Part shown: positions 39,338 through 51,757 of the stretch, piece by piece
Numbering within the stretch: position 1 is the first letter of the stretch
How the letters are laid out: each line of letters opens with the position of its first letter
Assembly (NCBI GenBank): GCA_020747065.1
Contig: JAGMVK010000004.1
Coordinates: 2,852,001-2,916,000 of the forward strand
DNA: 64,000 bases
Source of the DNA: Cadophora sp. MPI-SDFR-AT-0126
Lineage: Eukaryota > Ascomycota > Leotiomycetes > Helotiales > Ploettnerulaceae
Reading direction: 5' to 3'
Translations under genes and position numbers: made by a program
Notes under the pieces: generated by a model
Databases searched by the model: none
What the model was told of the DNA's origin: nothing
Seen by the model: the letters and a program-made list of their open reading frames with translations, nothing else

Positions 39338-41949
39338 ATGGAGGCCTCAGGATCAACATCAATGCTGCAAAGCAGTGAGATGGATATGATCGTAGACAAC
39401 GACGAGCAAGCACATGTCGGCAACGGCGATGCGTCGAACGGCTTCATGGATCCTCGAGTACTAAATCAACTCGATGATCTCGATCTCCCCGACTCAACAG
39501 AACCCGAATCACGAGACGAGTCTCAACCCTCATCACAAGATACGAAGGCCGTGGTCGAGGTTCGAAGGGCATCCCTCCCAACAGGCTGCTGCTATGATGA
39601 CAGAATGAAACTACATGCCAACGCAGACTTCTCGGCAAATCCTCACCATCCTGAAGACCCTCGTCGGATACAGGAAATCATGAAGTGTTTCAAAGAGAAT
39701 AACTTGATTTGGAACGGTTCGACAATTGATCTTGCAGATGCACTAAAACAGAACCCAAATCAATGGATGTGGAGGATAGGAGCGAGAAAAGCTACTCGAG
39801 AGGAAATATGTACGGCGCATACAGCGTCGCATTACGAATGGGTGAAGTCGTTATCAACCATGACATCGGCAGATCTTCGACAGCTCACAAACGACTTTGA
39901 CAATGGTCGGAAGTCACTTTATGTTGGCAACCTCACGTACGAGGCTGCTTTAATTTCAGCAGGCGGTGCTATTGAGACGTGCAAGAATGTCGTTGCGGGA
40001 AAAGTGAAGAATGCCATTGCCGTCATTCGCCCGCCTGGACATCACGCTGAGCATAATGAGTCGCTCGGCTTTTGCATTTTCAATAATGTTCCAATTGCAG
40101 CGAAGGTCTGCATGATGGACTACCCTGAAGTTTGCCGGAAAGTCCTTATTCTTGACTGGGATGTCCATCACGGGAATGGGATTCAGAACATGTTCTATGA
40201 GGATCCGAATGTGCTTTATATCTCGCTCCATGTCTATCAAAATGGGCAATTCTACCCAGGTCAGCCGGAAGACCCTGGAGTTCCTGATGGTGGACTCGAG
40301 AATTGTGGTGCGGGGCGAGGTATGGGGAAGAATATCAACATTGGTTGGGCTGAGCAAGGAGTCGGCAATGGTGAATACATGGCTGCTTTCCAGAAAATCG
40401 TCATGCCAATTGCGCAGGAGTTCGACCCTGATCTCGTTATCGTCTCAGCTGGTTTTGATGCTGCGGCTGGCGATGAACTTGGTGGATGCTACGTCACTCC
40501 AGCATGTTATTCTCACATGACACATATGCTCATGTCGCTGGCAAATGGCAAGGTAGCTGTCTGTCTAGAGGGTGGATACAACCTGCATGCCATTTCAAGA
40601 TCCGCTCTCGCAGTCGCAAAGACACTGATGGGAGAACCACCCGAGAGAATGGACATCCCACCGCTCAACAAAACCGCTGCACACACTCTTGACAATGTGA
40701 AGAGGATACAATCCGCATACTGGGAATGCATGCGACCCGGCGTTGTCCCTCTTGCAGCTCTTCAAGAAATGGCCACCGATCGTTTGAGCGATATGATTAG
40801 GACGGCGCAGAAGAGTACTCTTGCTGAGAAGCATGGCATGTTTCCCTTGTATGTGCAGAGGACGAAGTTGAGCCGGGCTTTTGAGAATCAAGTTTTGGTT
40901 ACTCCGGATATTGATAAGGCGAGGAGGATTCTGATGGTCATTCACGATCCGTAAGTTGCTACGAAGTGCTCTGAAAGGCAGCTTTTCTGACAGTACAGTA
41001 GACCTGAGATTCTTGCACAGCCAGACGCTTATGATAACAGCGTCTATGCTCATAATGCTTTCGTGGTTTGTTTTCTATGTACGCTACTCGAGAATAATGG
41101 CTAAAATAATATAGACCGACGGACTCAATCCTTACATCGAATGGGCCATCAACCACGGTTTCGGCGTCATGGATATCAATATTCCAGAGCACATCTCTCA
41201 TCCGTCAGATAATGAACCTTACACCGATAGAACAAATGAAACCCTTGCAGCGAAGCAGATCAAGGACTTGCTTTGCTATCTTTGGGATAACTACTTTGAG
41301 CTGAACCCTGATGCCAGTTTGACACTTTTGGGCGTTGGAGATGCATACTTCGGTATCAAACAACTACTCGTATCAAGGCGTAAGTGCTGCAATCCCCTTA
41401 CCACTCCAAAAAATTTCTTATGTCACAGAGCTTACAAGATGTACAGCAGCCACCACCTCCAAAGTAACCGGCATCCTCTGCTTTGTAGCTGGTTCCCTCC
41501 GTCCCGTCAAGTCCGAAACCGACCCCAATCTTTCAAAATGGTACAAAGCGAACACACTCATCTACGTCTCCCCCGACCACGCCTGCTGGTCCAACGAAGA
41601 AGCCGCACGTAAAGTCCGGAAGAACCGTTTTGGAAAAGTGGTGCAGGCTGACATTCAGGTGGGGAGGGGTTTTGGGGTCGGTGGTGGTGGGACTGGGGCT
41701 GGGGGTAGGAATGCGCTGGGCGGTTCGTTGAATGCGATGTTGAGGAGGCATGAGAGTGATGCTTTTGCGTGGATTAAGAGGCAGGTAAGAGAGTGGGAGA
41801 GGAGTAGGATGGAGGACGAGACGGACGAAGATGAGGAGGTGATGGGAGAGGAAGTAGCAGGAGCAGATACGGGGAGGGACACGGCTATGGGTGATGTGCC
41901 AGGAGTTGGGATGGATGTACAGAGCATGCGGGTTCCTGTTGGTTCGTAG
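39338..41949 (+). CDS. HDA1: Class II histone deacetylase, Hda1/Clr3 type
   Basis: Model join(39338..40950, 41002..41065, 41115..41379, 41447..41949), 814 aa. It is a zinc-dependent lysine deacetylase acting on histones, as the catalytic subunit of Hda1/SHREC-like silencing complexes. An acidic N-terminus of about 85 residues precedes the deacetylase fold: TGCCYDDRMKLHA, RPPGHHAEHNESLGFCIFNN, DWDVHHGNGIQ, GFDAAAGDELGG (metal and catalytic His/Asp residues present) and CLEGGYN. The C-terminal third is an Arb2-like domain (LTLLGVGDAYFGI, SPDHACWSN), as usual in fungal Hda1. The last intron has a tandem acceptor (ACAG/CAG), so one residue may be optional. The tail is Gly-rich, then acidic. The third donor is GTTTGT. 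Confidence 0.97.
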
Positions 41950-43073
41950 CGTGGTTCAAAGAAAGGGAGAGAGGAAGGAACTTGTCTTGATGGCGAGACT
42001 TAGACTGCATCGTCGCGTAAGACTGGAGGTGGAGAGAATTATACTGTCAGAGTGTCAGAATATTCCCCTGTATGAGGTTTCTTTCTCTGCGGGACAATGG
42101 TTCCATGAGGTATATCGCATGGAAATGGACAAGGGAGTATAAAGCGCAAGTCGATTTCAATTTGAGAAATTTCTGATACTGATTCCTGAGAAAGGGGATG
42201 GGTCACCGTTGTGCTCGAGATAGAAGCGGTGGAGAGGCCGGAAGGGAATCCAAGATGCGAAAATATGTGCATGGACAAAGTGTACAAGCTCAGTCTACTG
42301 GAACTATATGTTACGGAGGAATCTTAGTGACTTTTTAGTAGATTACCTATATATACCTCGACCTTAGTCCTGCTAAATGATCGCGTGCTGTTTGCCCCTA
42401 ATAGGGGCAGATACTCGGATAATCATAAGCCCGAAATACAGTCTTGGCAATCTGGAACGCGAGCTACGACTCATCCTCATCTCCATCCCAGCTGCTCCTT
42501 TCCTTCTCTTCTTCTTCTCTTTCCAACAACAGTCGCCCATCATGTCTCAACCACAACATTGCAGTCGCACGCGACTAGCCCTTAAAGGCACTTACAAATC
42601 GAGCAGCAGCAGCACGTCGCAAGATGTCTCCCGCTCGAACAACATCAAATCCAATTCATTATATAGCCCCAGTGCTGGGGTGGGAGGGAGTTAGGTTCCT
42701 GAGGGATAGACAATCTTGGTGGTGTTGCTTGTTTACCTGACGGTACCGCGAGCGAGACTGCTGAGGATCACGCACGCAAGCTTTCTTGAGAAAGAAGAGT
42801 GCCTGGCGTGTTGTGTTGATCGATTGTGAAAGTCGATTAGATTTCTTGTACTTCTAGTTGGTCAAGGTGTGAGGTTGAGAGTGTGAAAGGTCAACTTTGT
42901 TGACGATTGTGAAAGAGAGAAGAAGCAAGAGCTATATTTCGATATAGAACAGTAAGTTTGATATGCAAATCTGCTCCTGATTTTATGTATTCTGACAGTC
43001 TGCAGATAGAATAGAAGAAAGAACCAAAACAAAATACCAAAACCAAAAACGATACAACAAACCAATTCCAAAA
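41950..43073. other. Intergenic region upstream of the F-box gene
   Basis: No strong gene. A 50-codon ORF (42542-42694, ATG in fair context, Ser-rich) could be a small protein or an upstream ORF in the F-box leader; no homology is recognisable. Confidence 0.45.
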
Positions 43074-44276
43074 ATGCCAATCACCAATCTTTCCACGGAG
43101 ATCCTCCAAAAGATCTACGACAGCGCAGAGCTGCAAGACCTCCTTGCCCTGGCTCGCACATGCCGCCGTACCTACCGCGTCTTTCTCGGCCGCCGCATGT
43201 ACCTCCTTACTCGCGGCCTCCACAACTCCTACAGTCCTCTCCCCTCCCTCCTCAAACTAGTCCTCAGCAACGAGCCTGACAAATCTCGCAAACCAATCGG
43301 CACTGAAATCCGCATCAACGTCCTCCTCTCCCGCATCATCCAAGTCGGTCCCAATCCGAAACTCACCCTCGAACAAGTGAAGAAGATGGTGCTCTATGGC
43401 AAGATTGCAGAGCGATGGACAGAACTTTATCCCCGGCTTCGCTGGCGTGTAGGATCTGATAACAGGCGCTTGCTACATCCACACGAGAAGGAGAGGTTAC
43501 GGAGAGCAATCTACCACCACTGGACATACACCTCTCTCTTCCACTCCCGTACCTACACATCCTACTCACCATACCCACCTTCCCCCGCCGCCCTCGACGA
43601 TCCTCGCCATCGTCTACTGAGAACATACAGCACTACCGAACAAATCCAACTCTCTGAATACCTCGCCCATCTCGAACAACTCGTCGAATCAGACCTTTAC
43701 CCCTCCAACTCGATTGTGCGCTCGCAAGACCCATACTCCCATTCTCTCCCTCCCCGCGCACTGGCAAAGATAGCTTGGGGCGAAGGCAACGAGTACAGAC
43801 GCCTGGTGAGGGATATCATGAAATTGTCACCGGCGGATATTCTGCATTTGGTGGAGAATACTAGTACGAAGACGGAGAGAATGGATTTTCTGTATGCGAA
43901 GGAGGCGTGTTTTGGAGATGTGCCGGCGACGATGAACTATGCACTCTCGACTGTGAGTGTGGAGAGAGCGAGGGTGCATTGGGGACTGGAGGGGGAGAGG
44001 TTGAGGGATGTGGTGGGTGTATTGGGGTTTCCTAGCTTGAGTCCGGGGGCTGGAGTGGGGTTGGTTGGAGGAGGTGCTGGAGCGTTGCTAGGCGGGCATG
44101 GTATTGGAGATGGAGAGGCGGATTTCCCGGATGAGGTGTTAATGCTCGGGGTTTGTGATGTGATGGGGAGGGAGAGGTTTGAGGGGTGGAGGGAGATTGA
44201 GGAGGATGGAGTGGAGACGGGGGAATGGGAGGGGTTTTGTAGGATGCTTGGTGGTGCTGCTGTGGAGGAGACCTGA
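43074..44276 (+). CDS. F-box protein
   Basis: Single exon, 400 aa. The N-terminal F-box is clear: MPITNLSTEILQKIYDSAELQDLLALARTC-type sequence (residues about 3-45), the part that binds Skp1 in SCF ubiquitin ligases. The rest (HPHEKERLRRAIYHHW; several aromatic and charged helices) looks like the substrate-binding region of the large, diverse group of fungal F-box proteins; no LRR or WD repeats are visible. The target is unknown. The coding strand changes from C-rich to G-rich near 43,790, and the second half has Gly-rich low complexity (VGLVGGGAGALLGG). The ATG follows an A-rich leader, typical of fungal starts. Confidence 0.85.
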   Translation: MPITNLSTEILQKIYDSAELQDLLALARTCRRTYRVFLGRRMYLLTRGLHNSYSPLPSLLKLVLSNEPDKSRKPIGTEIRINVLLSRIIQVGPNPKLTLEQVKKMVLYGKIAERWTELYPRLRWRVGSDNRRLLHPHEKERLRRAIYHHWTYTSLFHSRTYTSYSPYPPSPAALDDPRHRLLRTYSTTEQIQLSEYLAHLEQLVESDLYPSNSIVRSQDPYSHSLPPRALAKIAWGEGNEYRRLVRDIMKLSPADILHLVENTSTKTERMDFLYAKEACFGDVPATMNYALSTVSVERARVHWGLEGERLRDVVGVLGFPSLSPGAGVGLVGGGAGALLGGHGIGDGEADFPDEVLMLGVCDVMGRERFEGWREIEEDGVETGEWEGFCRMLGGAAVEET

Positions 44277-45458
44277 TGCATGGGTGAAATTCGTATCCGG
44301 TAGATTGTACTGTGTTGGGTCTGAGGCTTAGACGGTGTATGGGATCTGGTAAGAGGGGAAAATGGCTAACTTATAATTTTGGGCTTTCGCTTCATTTATA
44401 TCTAGATAGATGCGAAGTCAGAAAATTTCAATTCATCCATCCATCCATCCTTGCATGAAGGAAAATAGAGATTCACGTCATTGATGAAAAGAAGCTGTCA
44501 AGCTGAAAAAAGGGGGCAAGGTAGCCTCAAGAGAAACGTGAAATCTGTGAGGCTCTTTTTGGTGATTGTTTACTTTTGAAGCGAGATAGATATCCACTCC
44601 CTGTACCACTCTATGTAAAGTTTTGCGCTTTTTTGTTGCAAATACATCGCATCTCTTTCGACATGAGAAATGTTACGATGGTGGAGAGAAGATCCTCTCG
44701 ACTCTATGGTGATCTAGAGGGAGAATGCGTGGTCTTGAGACGCTGAATGGAGAGTTCTGAGAGTCGGGAGACGGCGGGGCTGGGTGTGGATTCGATTCTC
44801 AGATAATGTGGAAATGTATTGTAGAATTTTCATATTGTCCTGGGACTTTGTGTGGCTTTTTGAGTTTGCAGTATAGTACAAGAGAAGTCTTGAATGGTTA
44901 ACTTGTTATGAGTTTAGGGAGAAAATAGATCTTAGTTCTGAATTTGCTCGGTTTGCTGCCAATTTTGTTTGCGGCAGAGTGTTCTGGATTGTTGATGAAA
45001 AGTTCTTTTGAGTAGTTCTGCTTTATGATGTTTAGACTTTCAGAGTATTGCATGATATCATGACGAATGATGATGAGCTCTGGCTGACCTAGTAATCTCT
45101 ATTCTCCTATGATCTAAATAGGAAGGTCTGTATGAGAATGTCGTCGTTTGTTTTATAGTAGAGAGTTTTCTCTATGCATTGCCGAGTCCACCCCTATCCC
45201 AAGCGAGCCAGACAAGGAAGCTCCGCCGAGCCCAGCAGAAGATCTTCAATCAATACGAGGAAAGTGGGGTATAAATATCCGCCAAGAATAGAATTGATTG
45301 CACTCTCCGGTCGTAATGCAAGGTCTTGAATTCGTATATATATTGACGTCAAAGTCTCTGCCCCAAATTGTACTTCGTCAGCAGGATTTCATTTCTCGCC
45401 AAAATTTCTTGGTTTGTTGATTTGTCTGGTATTAACGAATTAAAGTAATCCAATCAAG
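44277..45458. other. Intergenic region between the F-box and metalloprotease genes
   Basis: No gene. Has (ATCC)4 near 44433-44450 and a variant copy of the dispersed motif in reverse orientation (44631-44650). Confidence 0.5.
44631..44650 (-). repeat. Variant dispersed-motif copy
   Basis: TTTTGTTGCAAATACATCGC is the reverse complement of GCGATGTATTTGCAACAAAA: the consensus with four extra bases between the GCGAT and TTGCAACAAAA halves. Confidence 0.5.
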
Positions 45459-46627
45459 ATGAAGACCTCAACTCTCATACTCGGTTCCTCGCTCTTAAGC
45501 CTGACAATAGCACATCCCAGCTCTTCTCATACTCCAACGACATTCCTTCCATCCCGTCGAGGTTGTCAAGTCCCAGACTCCGGCCCAACAACCCCAGCCC
45601 TCTCATCTCGGCAAAGCCGGCGTCAACAAAACACCACCACACTCCCCAGCAGCCTCACCGTCCCCGTCAACTTCCACATCGCCAGCACCGAAGCCGACGC
45701 CACACTAATCACCGAGTCCATCGCATCAGCGCAATTCTCCGTCCTCTACGACAGCTTCCTCCCACACAACATCCACCTCGTGCTCAACTCTACGTCTCGC
45801 GTCGTCGATAATCTGACGGGCTCGGCGTTCTTTGTGAATGAGGCGCCGCCCGGTGAGTATGACTATGTGGATTATCCCGAGGAGAGGGAGGCGCATTATA
45901 GGAGGACGAGGAGGGGCGGTATTGATGCTTTGAATATATATTTCTTTTCTGAGTATTTGCCCGGCGCGACGGGGTACTCTCAGGTCAGTTTTTGCTTTTG
46001 TTCTCTCCCATGATTCCAAAACGTTCGTATGGTCGAAAGTATTCTGCACCTACTCTATCATCATCAAATAACACAAACCCCCAGTTCCCAAACCTCACAC
46101 CACTCACGGAATCCGACCCCGGCTTCTGGACCGACTCCTGCCAAATCAGCGGGCGGACAATGCCCGGCATTCCCGCAGAGACCGCAAATCCAGAGTGGAA
46201 CCTCGGCCACATCGCCGTGCACGAGGCAGGGCACTGGTTTGGTCTCAACCATACCTTCGCGGGCGGCTGTGGCGCCACTGGTGATTTCGTGTCGGACACG
46301 CCAGCTCAGAAGTGGGAGGTCTATGGGTGTCCGGTGGGAGAGGATACTTGTCCGGATTCACCGGGTGGGGATCCGATTCATAATTTTATGGGGTATACGG
46401 ATGATTCTTGGTATGTTGTCTGTTCCTTCCTACCTCAAATGTCCGCTGGTTTCGCTTGTTTTGGGTTGTTGGTCTTGTTTGTGTGGAGAGAGGTTTGAGA
46501 TGAAAGGAGGGAAGAGAAAAGGGAAATGTGGATTTGGCTAATCGTGGCTGATGATAGTACTTCTGAATTCACGCCGGGACAGAAGGAGAGGATGTTTACG
46601 CAGTATTTGACTTATAGACGGAGGTGA
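45459..46627 (+). CDS. Secreted zinc metalloprotease, M43 (pappalysin) type
   Basis: Model join(45459..45983, 46085..46410, 46558..46627), 306 aa. Signal peptide at residues 1-18 (MKTSTLILGSSLLSLTIA), a short propeptide-like region, then the M43 fold. The active-site motif is HEAGHWFGLNHTF (HExxHxxGxxH), and the Met-turn is in NFMGYTDD; Cys residues around GCPVGEDTCPDSPGG and DSCTSEF suggest disulfides, as in fungal MEP-type extracellular enzymes. Introns of 101 and 147 nt restore TGYSQFPNLTP and DDSCTSEFTPGQ. The family digests proteins outside the cell; a nutritional or host-related role cannot be read from the sequence. The first exon is strongly C-rich, then G-rich. Confidence 0.93.
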
Positions 46628-47781
46628 TGAGAGAGCTTGGCATAAGTGTAAGTGGAGAAACATGGCATTTCTGTCGGTGCAATACCGAGTATAAGTCAAG
46701 AATCAAGAGTGATATATCGATATATGTATATGGTTCTTGAATATGGTGGAAAAGCTGTGTATTTCTAAGAGGGAGTGGGAGGTGTCAGACTATATACTAC
46801 TACGAAACCGTACCGAATCGACCCTAGAAGTGGTCCACTACCCCTATTCTAGCTGAGACATGCTTGGTATGGGCCTGCGGACCAACAGTTTCCGTGGCGA
46901 GTACGTGTATAGGAAGCCTGATAATAAAAATATATGATCAAAAACACGCGTCTGAATATACGTGAGTAATGATTAGTGCGCACGTATTTGTAAACATGCG
47001 AATTAGGAGTACGTTCCTTCAGAACAACAAATTAAGCGAGGCGGAGCATCATCAAATAACACCTACTTTAACTACAAAAGATATTGTACATCTCTTAGAT
47101 GGGATTACACCAAGGTGATCTCCAATTTCTACAGTTCACAGAATGCATCAAAGCTTACAGTGCAGTGTGAGCCTTTCATTGTGACTCTGACCGGTGCTCA
47201 TAACCTTTCCCAGGTAGCACTCCTTACCACGAACCCAATCCAAGCTACGTTGAATAACGAAATTATACGGAGGTACAGTCTCTGTCACCCACCCTAGAAG
47301 CATGGAAGCAGGACCATAGCAATAGGGAGGTCGACCATAGTTTCGGCTGAACGCAATCTCACATCTGACTACCCGGAGACAATTGGGTAATTATTCGAAA
47401 GAGACGGTAATCTACTTTGCTGCTGTTTTGAGAGGGTTTGTGTGCTCCGGGTTTTCATTTCGTTCAAATTGTATCTTTCTTAGTGCGTCGGGGTTGTTCT
47501 CTCAGCAAGCTCTCATTCTTTTGCAGTAGGAAGGAGATCTGAGTGAACGTATGCCACGAGGATCTAGAATTGGCCTCAGTTAGGAGCCACCAGAAAAGTT
47601 TTCGGTGGCGCGAAAGTCTCACATGAAGCGAAATTTAAAAGCTTGCGAGGTAGCTTTGGTCCAATGCATGGCATTACGTGCTTTTCTTTTCCACCCAGTC
47701 CTATTTACACAAAGCATCCATGAACGCCGAACACCACACCTGTCCAGCCCATCTAAATCAAGCAAGCCAGAATCTCCCTGC
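46628..47781. other. Convergent intergenic region between the metalloprotease gene and BRX1
   Basis: About 1.15 kb. Nothing recognisable; frame 47115-47297 has no signature. Confidence 0.5.
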
Positions 47782-48984
47782 TCAAGCAAACAGCTCCTTC
47801 GTATCAAGCTCATCTGGTTTCTGCTTCCTTCCCCCACTAGTCCTAAGACCCAACTCCCCCTTCTTTGCCAACCTCTCCACACTCTGCTCAGCCCTCGCAT
47901 TGTACCGTCCCGCCTTCTTCTGTCGAATCTCACTCCTAACCTGGTTTGGGCTCACGAACTCCTTATTCTCATAGATAATGGGTCCTCCAAAACTGCCCTC
48001 CTGAATCACAATCGGCGTCAAAACAAATCTGGGTCCAATCTCCACAAGACTAATCTCCGTCTCCTTGCCCTTGACGTTCTTCTCCTTCAGCTTCGGCGTA
48101 CCTTCGGCTGTAGGATCAGACGTGACGATTTTCGAGGCTTCGGTCTCGCTGATCTGATAGTTCCGGATCCAGATCTTGCCATCGGCGAGCGTGAAGCCCA
48201 TTACGTGGTCGATGAACGGTTTGGCTTTGCGGGCTCCCTTGGGCACGCCGAAGATGTGGAGAAAGAGCTCTTTGAGAACGCGGAGGTGGGGTTCCTTGTC
48301 GAAGGAGGAGTCGAAGGAGAGGATGGGGCGAGAGCCTTTGAGGCAATTGCCTGTGAAGTGTAGCTCTTCCATGGTATGTACTATAAGAACGTGACATTAG
48401 ACAATGCCTCACAGTCGAGGTGGAGGGGAGGAGAAGAGGAAGAGCATACAGTTCTGCATGTGCATCTTCACAGTAGGTCCATTGGGCGCCTTGCTCATCC
48501 AGAGATACAGGTCCTTTCCTTTTCTGGCCTCGAAGAAAAACACATTGTTGCAATTGTACAGTTCTGCCAGCTCGTTAAGTTGGTATAGCTTTGATTTCGT
48601 GTCGAGCTTCGCATCTTTGCGGCCGTGGGGTAATAGGGAAGCTAGGTCGTTGAGAAGATGGCGATGTCTAGTACGAAGAATCGATGTCAGTAATTTGATC
48701 CAAATTCTAATTTTCAATCCACACTTCGAGCCCTTCCTCCATTATCCACGCAATTTGGGAATATGCAGCAAAATTCCTCACCTATAAGTAATTCCCCTCG
48801 ACGACAAGATCAACACCCTTTGCTTGTTCTTTTTAACCCCATTCGCGGGACCCGTAACCTCGTCTTTCCGACCACTCGACTTCGATAACGATTTGTAGAC
48901 TGAGGCCATTCTTGCGTTTTGTGGTTGGTGTTCTTGTCGTTGGCGCAAAGGACTTTGGGTTTGGCTTGGGAACTTTTCTGCCAT
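47782..48984 (-). CDS. BRX1: Ribosome biogenesis protein Brx1 (Brix domain)
   Basis: Model complement(join(47782..48380, 48450..48667, 48782..48984)), 339 aa. It acts in the nucleolus in assembly of the 60S subunit precursor. The Brix domain runs from RVLILSSRGITYRHRHLLNDL through HGRKDAKLD, LWMSKAPNGPTVKMHM, TMEELHFTGNCLKGSRPILSFD to VEIGPRFVLTP; the C-terminus is basic. Introns of 114 and 69 nt restore GITYRHRH and MQNLHTMEEL. The conserved fungal proteins usually begin at MASVYK; that Met (48907-48909) is in frame and may be the real start, and the 25 residues before it are then leader. Confidence 0.95.
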
Positions 48985-50086
48985 AAATTTCGATATCAGA
49001 AAGCTGCAGGAGCTATCTTAGCGTGGCGCTTGTCGAACTTAGGATTAGCGCCCATTGGTGGGATCAGATCAGCCTCGTCTGGCTGAAATGTTCTGCAAAC
49101 TAGGCAGAGGGACTCCTTGTTCAATGTGCTTCAATTTTTCTTTGTCTTTTGCTACGTTGATGATTCGTGAGACTCGGAATCTGCGGCTGCTCGACCATCC
49201 CTAGAACATCTTCCCCTTCGCCTCCAGCACAGCAAGGACAGAGCTTCACTCGACTCCGCTACCACCAAGTCACAAGGCTCTCCAAATGCAATCGAGGAAT
49301 TGTTACTAGCTACTGACAGCCTGCGAACTTTACTTCAGATCTCTGCTTTAAGTAACACCGGGCCAATTCGAAAACCTTTTCCCCTCACTTGCTTTGTCCA
49401 CAGATCCCCCACTTCCAACCCTTACGAACCTAATCTGCCTCGAATCCTCCCAAAATTTGTTCTGCAGAAGCTCTAAAGATGTCTTTGTCAGCAGTCGACT
49501 ACCGAGTTGGTAACTGCTGTATTCCGAACGTATATGAGCTGTTATATGGGGAAATCTTTCGGAATCATACTGTAAAAAGGACGCTGGAGCTGGACCAAAA
49601 CGATTTGCTGAGGAGGATGCAAGGGAGGCATATACGAGGCCCATCCTGACAGAGGAGTGATAAGAAGAGCTTGAAGTCATAGTTGTGTTTGGGACAAAGA
49701 GGATACTCGAAGTCGTAGCTACAAAGGCAGATTTTCCCCAAAGGAATCTTGATGCACAGAACAAAAGGTCATTAGGACAAATTCATTGATAAGCAACCAT
49801 AACGATCGTTGAATGCATGAAGATCCATCAGAACCACCCTTCCTGCACAACAATTAACCTACGGAAAAACGCAAAAGACAATCCGGAGAAGTTGTCAGAA
49901 TCCGATTCCCTGAGAGACGGAGCTCCCTGTGCACAGCCATCCTAGACTGGAAACCTGAAATCTTCACGACTCCCTATGCTCCCATCGTAACATGTTACAG
50001 ACGCCTTCGCCTTGTATGAAACCATCAACCAACCAGAATATGTTTCCCGTAGCTGCGTAAAGTGAAAGAACAGAGAAGAGAGACCT
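48985..50086. other. Intergenic region between BRX1 and the Rab GTPase gene
   Basis: Upstream of BRX1 and downstream of the Rab gene. A 138-codon minus-strand frame (49348-49764) has no ATG near its start and no family signature; I do not call it. Confidence 0.45.
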
Positions 50087-50984
<898 letters not shown>

Positions 50985-51757
50985 GGTTGCTTATGAGGAA
51001 TGGTGTGTTGTGGTTGTGACGAAGAGAGGTCAAAGGAAAGATGATTATCGTGAGATGCAGGTGGACAAGGAGTTGTCGCAATGGGGAATGATGGCGGCGC
51101 CTGTCAAGTTCGAGTCGGCGGAGGCTTGGCACGCAGGCGCAACCGAGGCGCTAGTGGTGGAGCGGAATTATTATGGTACTCCTCTCAAATCTACTCGCAA
51201 CTTTATATTGACTTTCGAAGTTCGAGAAGTGAAGTTCTATCGCCAGGAACAACAACCACGGTTTGGATCAAGGTGAGGTAGAGGAAAGATTGAACAGATA
51301 CGGGAGAAAATCTGAAGCGCGAAAGAGACTTTACTATTCGTCCTGGGGAACAGAAAGCAGCCCGTCTGTTTCGAAACCTCGAAGAGGGGAGGTCTGCGCT
51401 CACGATCACGTGTGTGTTCAGTGGCCAACGACGCTCATTCAACCGCTGGTAAGTCAGCGTGCCATTCTGCAAGCGGAATGAGCCAGATGAATCTGACTTC
51501 ACTTCAGATTGGCACTTGTGCATGAGCAGTGGCAGCGCGAGGGAATGCGAAAGTGAACATCCGCGTATCAGCTTGATTCAAGCCCTCGGATACGGACATG
51601 AACAGGGATGGAACATCGCAACCTCACGGGACCGCGTTTCTTGACCTGAAGAACGCGTTTGATTTGCACTTTGCCGTCGTTCCTCCTCATGTCATTGACT
51701 GTTTGGCCAGCTCAACAAGTTGAGCCAGTCCGTCAACCCGACTCCGGCTAACCAATT
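50985..51757. other. Divergent promoter between the Rab and chromodomain genes
   Basis: About 0.77 kb between two divergent genes; no gene seen. Confidence 0.5.

Noticed and set aside
49348..49764. 138-codon minus-strand open frame between BRX1 and the Rab gene
   Set aside because: No ATG near its start, no domain, no splice partner; likely chance.
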